Source of the DNA: Rhodoblastus sp.
GTDB lineage: Bacteria > Pseudomonadota > Alphaproteobacteria > Rhizobiales > Beijerinckiaceae
Length of the DNA: 64,000 bases
Direction: 5' to 3'
NCBI RefSeq assembly: GCF_019449565.1
Contig: NZ_JAGRPM010000072.1
Span: 1-64,000, forward strand
The notes beneath the pieces were generated by a model. The model searched no databases. It saw only the letters and a program-made list of their open reading frames with translations, and had not been told where the DNA came from. This document shows positions 26,947 through 36,335 of the stretch, piece after piece (position 1 is the stretch's first letter; every line of letters starts with the position of its first letter). The translations under genes were made by a program, and so were the position numbers.

Positions 26947-28216
26947 ATCCCCGCCCCCGAACGATCTGCTGCAACATATCTGGCTGCCTTACACCCAGAT
27001 GCAGACTGCCCGCCAGCCCTTGGCCGCCGTCTCAACCCAAGGGTCGCTGATCCGTCTCGCGGATGGCCGCGAATTGATCGACGGCATCGCCAGCTGGTGG
27101 ACCGCCTGTCACGGCTATAACCACCCCCATATTCAGGCGGCGATGACGGCGCAGCTTGAGAAGATGCCACATGTGATGTTCGGCGGCCTCGTCCATGAGC
27201 CCGCCCTGAAACTCGCCGAGCGGCTGGCGGCCAAGACGCCGGGCGATCTGAACCATGTCTTTTTCGTCGACAGCGGCTCGGTGGCCGTGGAAGTGGCGAT
27301 GAAAATGGCCGTGCAATATTGGCTCAACAAGGGCCAGTCCGGCCGCAGCCGCATGGTCTCGTTCCGCAACGGCTATCACGGCGACACCATGGCCTGCATG
27401 TCGGTCTGCGACCCCGACGAATCGATGCACGCCCTATTCAAGGACTATCTGCCGAAACAACTCTTGGCCGAACTGCCGGTGGACGCCACGTCGGAGCAGG
27501 CCTTCGACGCCCTGCTTACACGCGAAAAGCACAATATTGCCGCCGTGTTGATCGAGCCTTTGGCGCAGGGCGCGGGCGGCATGAAATTCCATGCGCCCGA
27601 GACATTGCGCCGCGTCGCGGACTCCTGTCGTCGCCACGAAATCCTGCTGATCGCCGATGAAATCTTCGTCGGGTTCGGCCGGACGGGAACTCTGTTCGCC
27701 TGCGAACAGGCCGGCGTGACGCCCGATATTCTGTGCCTCGGCAAGGGCTTGACCGGCGGGGCCGTGTCGCTGGCGGCCACCCTTGCCCGCCCCCATGTCT
27801 ATGAGGCCTTCCTGTCCGACGACGCGAGCCGCGCGCTGATGCATGGACCGACCTTCATGGCCAATCCGCTCGCCTGCGCCGCAGCCAACGCCTCGCTCGA
27901 CCTGTTCGAGAGCGAGCCAAGGCTGGAGCAGGTCGCGCGGATCGAGTCGCAGCTCGGCGAAGGTCTCGCGCCGTGCAAAAAAATCCCGGGCGTGCTGGAC
28001 GTCCGGGTCAAAGGCGCGATCGGCGTGGTGCAATGCGCGTCATTGGGCGATTCCGCCGCCTTGCGCCAGAATTTCGCCGAACAGGGTTTCTGGATCCGTC
28101 CGTTCGGCGACATCGTTTATCTGACGCCGGCTTTCACGATCCGTGAGGATCAGCTCGCCGCCCTGACTTCTTCGATCTCTTCGACGCTGCCGGGCTGGCT
28201 TTCCAGATCAAAATGA
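26939..28216 (+). CDS. bioA: Adenosylmethionine-8-amino-7-oxononanoate aminotransferase
   Basis: 425 residues. Class III aminotransferase: N-terminal [34 protein letters not shown], and the PLP-binding region [14 protein letters not shown] with the Schiff-base Lys in CLGKGLTGG (about 269). It transfers an amino group from SAM to KAPA to form diaminopelargonate. ATG 26939 lies inside the first codons of bioD, and an in-frame TAA just upstream rules out a longer start. Its 3' end overlaps bioB on the opposite strand by 67 bp. Confidence 0.95.
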   Translation: MAKSPPPNDLLQHIWLPYTQMQTARQPLAAVSTQGSLIRLADGRELIDGIASWWTACHGYNHPHIQAAMTAQLEKMPHVMFGGLVHEPALKLAERLAAKTPGDLNHVFFVDSGSVAVEVAMKMAVQYWLNKGQSGRSRMVSFRNGYHGDTMACMSVCDPDESMHALFKDYLPKQLLAELPVDATSEQAFDALLTREKHNIAAVLIEPLAQGAGGMKFHAPETLRRVADSCRRHEILLIADEIFVGFGRTGTLFACEQAGVTPDILCLGKGLTGGAVSLAATLARPHVYEAFLSDDASRALMHGPTFMANPLACAAANASLDLFESEPRLEQVARIESQLGEGLAPCKKIPGVLDVRVKGAIGVVQCASLGDSAALRQNFAEQGFWIRPFGDIVYLTPAFTIREDQLAALTSSISSTLPGWLSRSK

Positions 28217-29226
28217 GCCGGACGCTCCAGGATCTCCTGGACCTTGAGGCCCAGGCGGTCGATCAACTCGCGGTCGGCCTCGGCGTCATTATTGGCCGTG
28301 GTCAGCAGCTTTTCGCCATAGAAGATCGAATTGGCGCCGGCCATGAAGCACAGGGCCTGAGCCTCGGCGCTCATTTCGGCGCGGCCGGCTGAAAGCCGCA
28401 CGCGCGATTGCGGCATGACGATGCGCGCCACGGCGATCATGCGCACCATGTCGAAGGCGTCCACGGCGGGGCGGCCTTCCATCGGCGTTCCGCGCACGGC
28501 GACCAGCGCATTGACCGGCACGCTTTCGGGATGGGGGTTCATTTCGGACAGCACGCGCAACAGCGAGGCGCGGTCGAATTCCTTCTCGCCCATGCCGATA
28601 ATGCCGCCGCAGCAAAGTTCGACGCCGGCGGCGCGGACATGGCTCAGCGTCTCAAGCCGGTCCTCATAGGTGCGGGTCGAGATGATCTCGCCATAGAATT
28701 CCGGGCTGGTGTCGAGATTGTGGTTATAGGCGGTCAGGCCAGCCTCGGCGAGGCGCTTGGCCTGATGCGGCTGCAACATGCCAAGCGTGACGCAGGCCTC
28801 CATGCCCATTTCGCGGACACCCCTGACCATATCGACCACCGAGTCGAATTCCTTGCCGTCGCGCACCGAGCGCCAGGCGGCGCCCATGCAGAAGCGCGAA
28901 GCCCCCGCCTCCTTGGCGATTTGGGCGCGCGAGAGGACGTAATCGACGTCGAACATCGTCTCCTTGGCCTGGCCCGTCTTTTTGGCGTGGTGGGCGCTTT
29001 GCGGGCAATAGCCGCAGTCTTCCGCGCAGCCGCCGGTCTTGATCGAGAGCAGGCTGGCAAGCTGGATGGTGTCGTCGTGATATTGACGATGGACCGTTTG
29101 CGCGCGATGCACGAGGTCGAGCAGCGGCAAGGCGAACAAAGCCTCGATCTCGTCCTGCTTCCAGTCGTGGCGGCAAGGGTCTCGATCGAGTCCGGATTTT
29201 TGCGAATTTTGCGGATTGGACGTCAT
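28150..29226 (-). CDS. bioB: Biotin synthase
   Basis: 358 residues. Radical-SAM cluster motif CAEDCGYC (Cys 67, 71, 74) in the context [20 protein letters not shown], and the [2Fe-2S] ligand region with SAGRAEM. It inserts sulfur into dethiobiotin, the last biotin step. The C-terminal ~20 residues ([18 protein letters not shown]) are encoded opposite the end of bioA. bioF starts 49 bp upstream on the other strand, so the two share a very short divergent control region. Confidence 0.95.
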   Translation of the reverse strand: MTSNPQNSQKSGLDRDPCRHDWKQDEIEALFALPLLDLVHRAQTVHRQYHDDTIQLASLLSIKTGGCAEDCGYCPQSAHHAKKTGQAKETMFDVDYVLSRAQIAKEAGASRFCMGAAWRSVRDGKEFDSVVDMVRGVREMGMEACVTLGMLQPHQAKRLAEAGLTAYNHNLDTSPEFYGEIISTRTYEDRLETLSHVRAAGVELCCGGIIGMGEKEFDRASLLRVLSEMNPHPESVPVNALVAVRGTPMEGRPAVDAFDMVRMIAVARIVMPQSRVRLSAGRAEMSAEAQALCFMAGANSIFYGEKLLTTANNDAEADRELIDRLGLKVQEILERPAHFDLESQPGSVEEIEEVRAAS

Positions 29227-29275
29227 GACGTTCCCGTGACTTTTTCCTGCGGCTCTCTTATCAGAATGGCGGCAA

Positions 29276-30469
29276 ATGGCAAAAACAGAGATTTACCGAG
29301 CCTATTGCGAAGCCCGCGCCGCGCAGAACCGCCTGCGCCAGTTGCAGGGCGCGACTCTCGCGCCCGGCGGACGCATTTGGCGCGGCGGACGCGAACTCGT
29401 CAATTTCGCCAGCAATGATTATCTCGGCCTGAGCCAGCATCCGGCCTTGATCGAGGCTGCTTGTTCTTTCGCGCGAAAATATGGCGCCGGCGTCGCCGCC
29501 TCGCGTCTGGTGACTGGCGAGAACCCGGCCTTCGCCGCGCTGGAAGCCCGCCTCGCCGCCGCCAAGAACCAGCCCTCCGCCCTCGTGCTCGCCGCCGGCT
29601 ACCAAACGAACCTGACCGCCGTCGCCGCCTTGGCCGACAAGGAGGTCGCCGGACGCCCGGTGAGCATTTTAGCCGACCGGCTGGCGCATCATTCGCTGCT
29701 GCAGGGCGCCCTGCTCTCCGGCGCGCGGCTGATGCGCTTCCAGCACAACGATTGCGATCATCTCGAAAGCCTGTTGCGCGCCCGCAGCGCCAAGGGCGAT
29801 TACCTCGTCATCCTCACCGAAAGCGTGTTCGGCATGGATGGCGACCTCGCCGACCTTGGCCGCATCGGCGCGCTGGCGCGCGAATTCGACGCCCTGCTCT
29901 ATGTGGACGAGGCCCATGCGACCGGCGTGTTCGGCGCGGGCGGCTTCGGCCTGTGCGAAGATTTCGCCGATGTGGTCGATGTCGCGATGGGCACCTTCGG
30001 CAAGGCGCTCGGCGGCTTCGGCTCCTATCTCGCCTGCGCGGCCGACATCCGGGAATTTCTGATCCAGCGTTGCGGCGGGCTGGTTTACAGCACCGGCCTG
30101 CCGCCCGCCGCGCTGGGCGCCATCGACGCCGCGCTGACTCTCGTCCCGAATATGGCCCGAGAGCGCGAAGACCTCTTGGCGCGCGCGCAAAGCCTGCGTG
30201 AGGCGCTCACGGCCCAGGGCTGGAATTGCGGGGCCAGCGCCAGCCAGATCATCCCCGTCATTGTTGGCGGCGAGGCCGAGACTTTGGCCTTTGGGGCGGA
30301 ACTGGAGCGACGGGGCATGCTCGTCGGCGCGATCCGGCCGCCGACGGTGCCGCAAGGCTCCAGCCGCCTGCGGATTTCGCTCAGCGCGGCGCATCGTCCG
30401 GAAGACATTGACGCGCTGGCCGCAACCTTGGCCAAATTTGCTCCGCGTTACGCTGGGGCAGAGGCGTGA
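29276..30469 (+). CDS. bioF: 8-amino-7-oxononanoate synthase
   Basis: 397 residues. Alpha-oxoamine synthase family: [13 protein letters not shown], substrate region [12 protein letters not shown], and the PLP Lys in [11 protein letters not shown] (about 243). It condenses pimeloyl-ACP with L-alanine to form KAPA. An ATG at 29266 is out of frame. Its stop overlaps the next gene start as GTGA, so the esterase is translationally coupled to it. Confidence 0.95.
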   Translation: MAKTEIYRAYCEARAAQNRLRQLQGATLAPGGRIWRGGRELVNFASNDYLGLSQHPALIEAACSFARKYGAGVAASRLVTGENPAFAALEARLAAAKNQPSALVLAAGYQTNLTAVAALADKEVAGRPVSILADRLAHHSLLQGALLSGARLMRFQHNDCDHLESLLRARSAKGDYLVILTESVFGMDGDLADLGRIGALAREFDALLYVDEAHATGVFGAGGFGLCEDFADVVDVAMGTFGKALGGFGSYLACAADIREFLIQRCGGLVYSTGLPPAALGAIDAALTLVPNMAREREDLLARAQSLREALTAQGWNCGASASQIIPVIVGGEAETLAFGAELERRGMLVGAIRPPTVPQGSSRLRISLSAAHRPEDIDALAATLAKFAPRYAGAEA

Positions 30470-31095
30470 GGCTGGTTTTCGTCCACGGGTGGGCGCTGGG
30501 GCCGGAAATCTGGGATGCATTGGCTTCCCGGCTCAGCGAATACGCGCAGGCGCGGGTCAATCTCGGCTATTTCGGCGCTGCGGACATCCCCACTTTGCAG
30601 GAGAGCGACATTCTGGTCGGCCATTCCGCTGGGCTGCTCTGGGGCTTGCGCGAGAAGCGCGATTGGGCGGGCGTCGTCTCGATCAATTCCTTCGCGCGCT
30701 TCTGCCTCGACGCGCAGGGGCGCGGCTGCGTCCGCCCGGCGGCGCTGCGCGCCATGCGCCTGTCGCTTGAGCGCGACCCGCAGGATTGCGCCGACGCCTT
30801 TCGCCGCTCGCTCGGGATTGCGCCGGCGAGCGGCTCGGCGCAAAAGGAGCACCTGATGGAAGGACTCGATTTGCTGGGCGGCTTCGACGCGACCTCCTCT
30901 TTGGACCGCAGGCCCTGTCTCGTGCTGGGCGCTGAGGACGATTTTCTCGCGCCCCCCGCCGCCGCGCGCGATCTGGCCGCGCAATCGGGCGGCGCGCTGG
31001 CCTTGAGTGCGACGGGCGGCCATGGCCTGCCCTGGACGGCGCCGGATTTCTGCGCCGCACGGATCGGAGAGTTTTTGCGCGCTCATGAGTTCTGA
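30466..31095 (+). CDS. Alpha/beta hydrolase, probable pimeloyl-ACP methyl ester esterase (BioG/BioH-like)
   Basis: 209 residues from GTG 30466, overlapping the bioF stop. The oxyanion region is HGWALGP, the nucleophile elbow GHSAG (Ser about 54), the acid in LGAEDDFLAPP and the His in GGHGLPW. Set between bioF and bioC, it most likely removes the methyl group that BioC puts on malonyl-ACP, releasing pimeloyl-ACP for BioF. Length is nearer to BioG than BioH, but I cannot assign one family with confidence. Confidence 0.82.
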   Translation: MRLVFVHGWALGPEIWDALASRLSEYAQARVNLGYFGAADIPTLQESDILVGHSAGLLWGLREKRDWAGVVSINSFARFCLDAQGRGCVRPAALRAMRLSLERDPQDCADAFRRSLGIAPASGSAQKEHLMEGLDLLGGFDATSSLDRRPCLVLGAEDDFLAPPAAARDLAAQSGGALALSATGGHGLPWTAPDFCAARIGEFLRAHEF

Positions 31096-31840
31096 CCCCG
31101 CCAACGCCTCCATCGTCGCGGCCTTCGACGCCGCGGCGCAAAGCTATGACGCGATGACGCAAGTCCAGCGCGAGGTTGCGCGCGCCCTCGTCGCGCGGGC
31201 GGCGGGTGAGTTTTCCGTGCCGAAAGCCATTCTGGATCTGGGCGCGGGCACTGGCCATGTGACCGAACTGGCCTTGCAGCAATGGCCGCACGCCAAACTG
31301 ACCGCGCTCGACGCCGCGCCGGCCATGCTGGCGCGGTTGCGAGCCAAATTCCCCCGAGCCAGGTTCCCAAATGTCGCGACAATCCGCCGCGATGCGGCGC
31401 GTCTCGATGGTGTCGGGCGCTATGACCTGATTCTATCAAGCATGATGCTGCATTGGCTGGACGCGCCGCGCGACGCGCTGGCGCTTTGGCGCGGCCATCT
31501 GGCGCCGGCCGGGCTGCTCTGCGTCGCCGTTCCGGTTGCTGGAAGCCTGCTCGAATGGCGCGATTTCACGCGCTCGGCGGGGATCGAAGACGGACTTTGG
31601 GACTTCCCACCGGAGGATTTCGCCAAGGGCCTCGGCGCGAATATCGAAATATCGGATTTTCCCGCCGCATATCCCGACGCCCGGGCCTTCCTACGCGCCC
31701 TGAAAAGCGCCGGCGCGCATAAGTCGCGGCCAGGCGCGCCGTCTGCGCGGACGGGCGCGCTGCGCCGCCTGCTGGCGACGCGCGCTGGCCCGTTCAGGGC
31801 GACGTTCCGCGTCGCCTTGCTAAGCCTGCGGGCGGATTAA
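31085..31840 (+). CDS. bioC: Malonyl-ACP O-methyltransferase
   Basis: 251 residues from ATG 31085, overlapping the esterase by 11 bp. SAM-binding motif I is ILDLGAGTGHVTELALQ (about 47-63), followed by LTALDAAPAMLARLR and the BioC-like SSMMLHWLDAP. It methylates malonyl-ACP to start pimelate synthesis through the fatty acid pathway. Third gene of the overlapping bioF-esterase-bioC operon. Its TAA is shared with the TAA of the convergent peroxidase gene (4-bp overlap). Confidence 0.92.
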   Translation: MSSDPANASIVAAFDAAAQSYDAMTQVQREVARALVARAAGEFSVPKAILDLGAGTGHVTELALQQWPHAKLTALDAAPAMLARLRAKFPRARFPNVATIRRDAARLDGVGRYDLILSSMMLHWLDAPRDALALWRGHLAPAGLLCVAVPVAGSLLEWRDFTRSAGIEDGLWDFPPEDFAKGLGANIEISDFPAAYPDARAFLRALKSAGAHKSRPGAPSARTGALRRLLATRAGPFRATFRVALLSLRAD

Positions 31841-32718
31841 AGGCCGAGCAGGGAGAGATCGAGGCGTCCGCCTTTCAAAGGCGGACAGCAGTAATAGCCG
31901 CCATTGACGGGACGCGAGAAGGTGAAGAGCGCGTCCGCGATCCCGTCCTCCAGACCCGCCATGCGCTCCATCATCCGCTCGAACGGATCGAGCGAAGCGC
32001 CATAGGCGATGAATTCCAGCCCCTGCCCCTCGTTCGAGGCCCAGGGCTGCGAACGGCGCCACATGAAGGCTTCTGGATCGAAGGATTCCTGCGCCGTGCG
32101 CTTGACGTGGGAGCTGGCGGGAGCATCGGGCAATTCCGCATTGTCCTTGAGGCGGCGCCCGATCACGTTGTCGCGATGGTCTTGCGAATGGGCGTTGAAC
32201 CGCGCCAGATCGTGCGCCCAGCGCTGCACCGCGACAAAGCTGGAAAAAGGCGTCGGGCTGTCCGCAGCGGCTATGGCCACGCCCGTGCGTTTGTCCGGGC
32301 CCGGGTTTTCGGTGCCGTCCTCATAGCCGGTGAGGTCGCGCCCGCCGGCATAGGTGAAGGTGTCGATGGCGTCCGCGAGTTCGAAGCTCTCGCCGATCAG
32401 GGCCGCGACCTTCTGCGACAGGTCAAAGATCTCGCCACGGCTGGCGCCGCGCAAAAAAATCCACAAGGCGTGCTGGTTCGAGGGAATGGTTCCGGCGCCA
32501 CTCGCCATGGCCGGGAACATGCGCAGGCCCGGAATTTTCTTGCCCAGCGCCAGAGCCAGCGGTTCGCCGTAGGCGACGACGCCCCAGCTGGGGTCAAACC
32601 CTTCCGCCAGACGCGTCAAGGCTGGGGCCGGATCGCTCTCGAAGCGGATTGCATAACTGACAGAACGGCCGTTTGCGGGCGTAGGGCTCAAGATAGATGG
32701 CTGGAAGGTCAGACTCAT
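31837..32718 (-). CDS. Dyp-type peroxidase
   Basis: 293 residues from ATG 32718, with CGGAG upstream; the frame extends to 32787 but those residues do not fit the family. Heme peroxidase motif GRDLTGYEDGTENP (GXXDG), the proximal His in SSHVKRTAQ and the distal Arg region MWRRSQPW. No Tat or Sec signal is seen, so it is cytoplasmic or could be loaded into an encapsulin, although none is in the window. Natural substrate unknown. Confidence 0.93.
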   Translation of the reverse strand: MSLTFQPSILSPTPANGRSVSYAIRFESDPAPALTRLAEGFDPSWGVVAYGEPLALALGKKIPGLRMFPAMASGAGTIPSNQHALWIFLRGASRGEIFDLSQKVAALIGESFELADAIDTFTYAGGRDLTGYEDGTENPGPDKRTGVAIAAADSPTPFSSFVAVQRWAHDLARFNAHSQDHRDNVIGRRLKDNAELPDAPASSHVKRTAQESFDPEAFMWRRSQPWASNEGQGLEFIAYGASLDPFERMMERMAGLEDGIADALFTFSRPVNGGYYCCPPLKGGRLDLSLLGL

Positions 32719-32799
32719 ACGCGGCTCCGTAAAGCTAAGCGATTCACCAAGCTTTAGCGGAACCTTATGACAAAAACGCCCTGACAAAAAGCCACTGTC

Positions 32800-33177
32800 T
32801 CAGGCCGAGAATTCCTCAAGAACTTCAGGCGCGGCGGCGGTCAGGGAAACCGATTCGCCGCAGCCGCAGGAGGCGGTTTCGTTCGGGTTCTGGAAGGTGA
32901 AGGTGGCCGACAGCTTGTCCGTCACGAAATCCATGCGCGCGCCGATCAGGAACAGCACGGCCTTGGGCTCCACCAGCACTTTCGCGCCCTTGTCCTCGAC
33001 CACGGACTCGCCGGGACGCGCTTCCTCGGCCAACTCAACCACATAGGACATGCCCGCGCAGCCGCCATTCTTCACCCCGACGCGCAGGCCAATGGCCTTG
33101 CCGCCGGCGTTTTCAACCAGCTTCTTGACTCGCGCGGCGGCGGCGTCGGTGATTTCCATCAGGGGGCGAACGGCCAT
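32800..33177 (-). CDS. A-type iron-sulfur cluster carrier (IscA/SufA/ErpA family)
   Basis: 125 residues from ATG 33177, with AAGGA upstream. HesB-like domain with the three conserved Cys: one in KNGGCAGMSY and two in SCGCGES. It carries Fe-S clusters to apo-proteins in the cytoplasm. It stands alone, apart from isc or suf genes, upstream of the Dyp peroxidase on the same strand. Which A-type carrier it is cannot be told from context. Confidence 0.92.
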   Translation of the reverse strand: MAVRPLMEITDAAAARVKKLVENAGGKAIGLRVGVKNGGCAGMSYVVELAEEARPGESVVEDKGAKVLVEPKAVLFLIGARMDFVTDKLSATFTFQNPNETASCGCGESVSLTAAAPEVLEEFSA

Positions 33178-33345
33178 TGCATGTCCTTTCAACCGGCTGA
33201 ACCGCCGGCGAAACATAACTGAATGGAAGATATAACACCGCCCACCCCGCGTTTAAAGGCTCGCATTGACTTCGCCGGGCCTCGCGCTCCATACAGGGCG
33301 CATCAGGCCCGGACCGGGCAAAGGTCTTCCGGGCAGAGGTTTGCT

Positions 33346-33948
33346 ATGACATCCGTCACCCTGATCGACAATTACGACTCCTTCACCTTCAACCTGGTGC
33401 ATTACTTCGGCGCGCTCGGCGCGAATGTGAAGGTTCTGCGCAACGACCAGGCGAGCGCCGAAGAGATCGTCGGAGAGGACCCGGATTGCATCGTGCTGTC
33501 GCCCGGCCCCTGCACGCCTCATGAAGCGGGCGTTTGCCTCGACCTGATTCGGGAAGCCAGCGCGAAAATCCCGATCTTCGGCGTCTGCCTGGGCCATCAG
33601 GCCATTGGCGAGGCCTTCGGCGGCGAGGTCGTCCGCGCGCCTTCTCCGATCCACGGCAAGATCGCCGATATTTTCCACGAGGGCGAGGCCGTCTTTCACG
33701 GCCTGCCGACGCCCTTCAAGGCCACCCGCTATCATTCGCTGGTGGTGCGCCGCGACTCGCTGCCGACCGAACTCGCCGTGACCGCCCACACCGCCGATGG
33801 CCTGATCATGGGCCTCAGCCATCTCATCCGCCCCACCCATGGCGTCCAGTTCCACCCCGAGAGCATCGCCTCGGAACATGGACACGCCCTGCTGCGCAAC
33901 TTCCTCGATCTGGCCAAAGGCTGGAACGCGGCCAAACGCCAGAAGTGA
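33346..33948 (+). CDS. trpG: Anthranilate synthase glutamine amidotransferase component
   Basis: 200 residues from ATG 33346. Class I glutaminase: [16 protein letters not shown] at the N-terminus, [12 protein letters not shown], catalytic Cys in [16 protein letters not shown] and the His-Glu pair in [14 protein letters not shown]. It supplies ammonia to TrpE for anthranilate. trpE is not in the window, so here the two are not adjacent. PabA is so similar that a shared role with folate synthesis is possible, but trpD and trpC follow directly. Confidence 0.92.
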   Translation: MTSVTLIDNYDSFTFNLVHYFGALGANVKVLRNDQASAEEIVGEDPDCIVLSPGPCTPHEAGVCLDLIREASAKIPIFGVCLGHQAIGEAFGGEVVRAPSPIHGKIADIFHEGEAVFHGLPTPFKATRYHSLVVRRDSLPTELAVTAHTADGLIMGLSHLIRPTHGVQFHPESIASEHGHALLRNFLDLAKGWNAAKRQK

Positions 33949-35009
33949 CCGAAGAAGTGACTGACCTGGAAGCCTTCAAGCCCTTCCTCGCCAAGATCGC
34001 CTCCGGCGCGCGCCTCACGCGCGAAGAGGCTGAGGCCGCCTTTGACCTGCTGCTGTCCGGCCAGTCCACGCCGGCCCAGACCGGCGCCTTTCTCATGGGC
34101 TTGCGCGCGCGCGGCGAAACGCTTGACGAAATGACCGGCGCGGTTGCGGCCATGCGGGCCAAGATGCTGAAGGTTCGCGCGCCCGAAGGCGCGATCGACA
34201 TTGTCGGCACCGGCGGCGACGGCGCACAGACCTATAACATCTCCACGCTCGCGGCGATCATCACCGCCGCCTGCGGCGTACCCGTCGCCAAGCATGGCAA
34301 TCGCGCCGCCTCCTCGCTTTCAGGCGCGAGCGACGTGCTGTCGGAACTCGGCGTCCGCATCGGCATCGCGCCGGAAATCGTCGAGCGCAGCTTGCGCGAG
34401 GCGCAGATCGGCTTCATGACCGCGCAGGCCCATCACGCGGCCATGGCCCATGTCGCGCCGGTCCGCCGCGAACTTGGCGCCCGCACCTTGTTCAACCTGC
34501 TCGGCCCGCTCTCCAACCCCGCCGGGGTGCGCCGGGCGCTGATCGGCGTCTATTCCGAAGCCTGGATGGCGCCAATCGCCGAGACGATGAAAAGCCTCGG
34601 CGCAGAGGTCGTCTGGGTCGTTCATGGCGCCGATGGGCTCGACGAGATCAGCACGACGGGACCGACCAAGGTGCTGGCGCTGGAGCACGGCGCTTTCCGC
34701 CAATTTGAGATCACGCCTGAGGAAGTCGGCATAAAGCCCTCTACACTCAGCGAATTACGCGGTGGAGATCCCGCCTATAACGCCGCGGCCCTGCGGGAGG
34801 TGTTGGACGGCGCGAAAAACGCCTATCGGGACATCGCCGCGCTCAACGCAGCGGCCGCTCTGGTGGTGGCCGGCAAGGCCGCCGATCTCAAGGCCGGACT
34901 CGCCCTCGCCGAAGCGGCGCTGGACAGCGGCAAAGCGCGCGCCACGCTGGAAAATCTGATAAGAATTTCCAACGAGAGCGCAAGCGCAGGTACACAGGCG
35001 CCGAAATAG
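33945..35009 (+). CDS. trpD: Anthranilate phosphoribosyltransferase
   Basis: About 354 residues from GTG 33945, which overlaps the trpG stop (GTGA); a GTG four codons on (33957) is equally possible. The PRPP-binding glycine-rich loop is [17 protein letters not shown], followed by [19 protein letters not shown] and [16 protein letters not shown]. It joins anthranilate to phosphoribosyl pyrophosphate. Coupled to trpG and followed by trpC after 16 bp. Confidence 0.95.
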   Translation: MTEEVTDLEAFKPFLAKIASGARLTREEAEAAFDLLLSGQSTPAQTGAFLMGLRARGETLDEMTGAVAAMRAKMLKVRAPEGAIDIVGTGGDGAQTYNISTLAAIITAACGVPVAKHGNRAASSLSGASDVLSELGVRIGIAPEIVERSLREAQIGFMTAQAHHAAMAHVAPVRRELGARTLFNLLGPLSNPAGVRRALIGVYSEAWMAPIAETMKSLGAEVVWVVHGADGLDEISTTGPTKVLALEHGAFRQFEITPEEVGIKPSTLSELRGGDPAYNAAALREVLDGAKNAYRDIAALNAAAALVVAGKAADLKAGLALAEAALDSGKARATLENLIRISNESASAGTQAPK

Positions 35010-35025
35010 ACGCTAAGGTCGGAAC

Positions 35026-35838
35026 ATGTCGGACATTTTGAAAAAAATTGAAGCCTACAAGCGGACCGAGATCTCCGAAGCCAAGGTCCGCGTGCCCTTT
35101 GCGACGCTGGAGCGCAAGGCCCATGACCGCGACCCGCCGCGCGGCTTCCTGCGCGCGATCGAGGCCAAGGTCGAGGCCGGCCTGCCCGCGCTCATCGCGG
35201 AGGTGAAAAAGGCCAGCCCGTCCAAGGGCCTGATCCGCGCCGATTTCGACCCGCCCGCGCTCGCCCGCGCCTATGAAGCCGGCGGCGCCGCCTGTCTTTC
35301 CGTCCTCACCGACGGCCCGTCCTTCCAGGGCAAGCTCGACGATCTCACCGCCGCGCGCGACGCGACCCATCTGCCGGCCTTGCGCAAGGATTTCCTGTTC
35401 GACCCCTATCAGGTCTATGAGGCGCGCGCCGCCGGGGCGGATTGCATCCTCATCATCCTGGCCTGCGTCAACGACCGCGAGGCCCAGGCGCTCAACGCCG
35501 CCGCCCACGACCTGCACATGGACGTGCTGGTGGAGGCCCATGACGAAGCCGAACTCGACCGCGCTTTGGCGCTGGAAACCCGGCTCGTCGGGATCAACAA
35601 CCGTAATCTGCGAGATTTCAGCGTTTCGATCGAAACCAGCGTCAAGCTCGCCGCGCGGGCGCCGAAGGACCGCCTGATCGTCGCCGAAAGCGGCATCGGC
35701 TCGCATGCCGACATCGCCCGCCTGCAGAAATCCGGCGTCAATGTCTTCCTCGTCGGGGAATCTTTGATGCGGCAGCCCGATCTGCGCGAAGCGACGCACA
35801 GCCTGCTCACCGGCGCCACCGCCGCCCAGCCGGCATGA
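35026..35838 (+). CDS. trpC: Indole-3-glycerol phosphate synthase
   Basis: 270 residues, a TIM barrel with [42 protein letters not shown] and [12 protein letters not shown], the full IGPS set. It makes indole-3-glycerol phosphate in tryptophan synthesis. It is monofunctional, with no TrpF domain. Its TGA overlaps the moaC ATG (ATGA), tying tryptophan and molybdopterin genes into one transcript. Confidence 0.95.
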   Translation: MSDILKKIEAYKRTEISEAKVRVPFATLERKAHDRDPPRGFLRAIEAKVEAGLPALIAEVKKASPSKGLIRADFDPPALARAYEAGGAACLSVLTDGPSFQGKLDDLTAARDATHLPALRKDFLFDPYQVYEARAAGADCILIILACVNDREAQALNAAAHDLHMDVLVEAHDEAELDRALALETRLVGINNRNLRDFSVSIETSVKLAARAPKDRLIVAESGIGSHADIARLQKSGVNVFLVGESLMRQPDLREATHSLLTGATAAQPA

Positions 35839-36326
35839 CAGCCCCAAAGGCGAGCCTTACCCATATCAATGCGGCGGGAGAGGCGCATATGGTCGATGTC
35901 TCGGCCAAGGCGCGCACCGAGCGTCACGCCGTCGCACGCGGCGACGTCGTCATGGCGCCCGAGACCCTTACGCTCTGCCTCTCCGGGCAAGCCAAGAAAG
36001 GCGACGTCTTCGCCACCGCCCGCATCGCCGGGATCATGGCGGCCAAGCGCACCCATGAGCTCATCCCGCTCTGCCATCCGATCAACCTGACCCAGGTCGA
36101 AGTCGAGATCGCGCCGGACGAAGCCCTGCCCGGCCTGCGCGTCGCGGCGCGCGCCAAGGCGCTTGGCGAAACCGGCGTGGAAATGGAGGCGCTGACCGCC
36201 GTTTCCGTGGCCTGCCTGACGATCTACGACATGCTCAAGGCCGCCGACCGCGCCATGCGGATCGAAGGAATCCTGCTGGCTGAAAAGACCGGCGGAAAAT
36301 CCGGCGATTATTTCCGTGCCGACTGA
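35835..36326 (+). CDS. moaC: Cyclic pyranopterin monophosphate synthase
   Basis: 163 residues. MoaC family: [19 protein letters not shown] at the start, [20 protein letters not shown] with the conserved active-site His, and [19 protein letters not shown] with the catalytic Lys/Asp region. It forms cyclic pyranopterin from the MoaA product in molybdenum cofactor synthesis. ATGA overlap with trpC; moeA follows 10 bp later. moaA is not in the window. Confidence 0.95.
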   Translation: MTAPKASLTHINAAGEAHMVDVSAKARTERHAVARGDVVMAPETLTLCLSGQAKKGDVFATARIAGIMAAKRTHELIPLCHPINLTQVEVEIAPDEALPGLRVAARAKALGETGVEMEALTAVSVACLTIYDMLKAADRAMRIEGILLAEKTGGKSGDYFRAD

Positions 36327-36335
36327 GTTTCTCCG

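Noticed and set aside
29250..29275. BioR operator in the bioB-bioF divergent gap
   Set aside because: TTATCAGAAT resembles only one half of the BioR palindrome (TTATctATAA); the second half does not match, and the site near bioA is no better.
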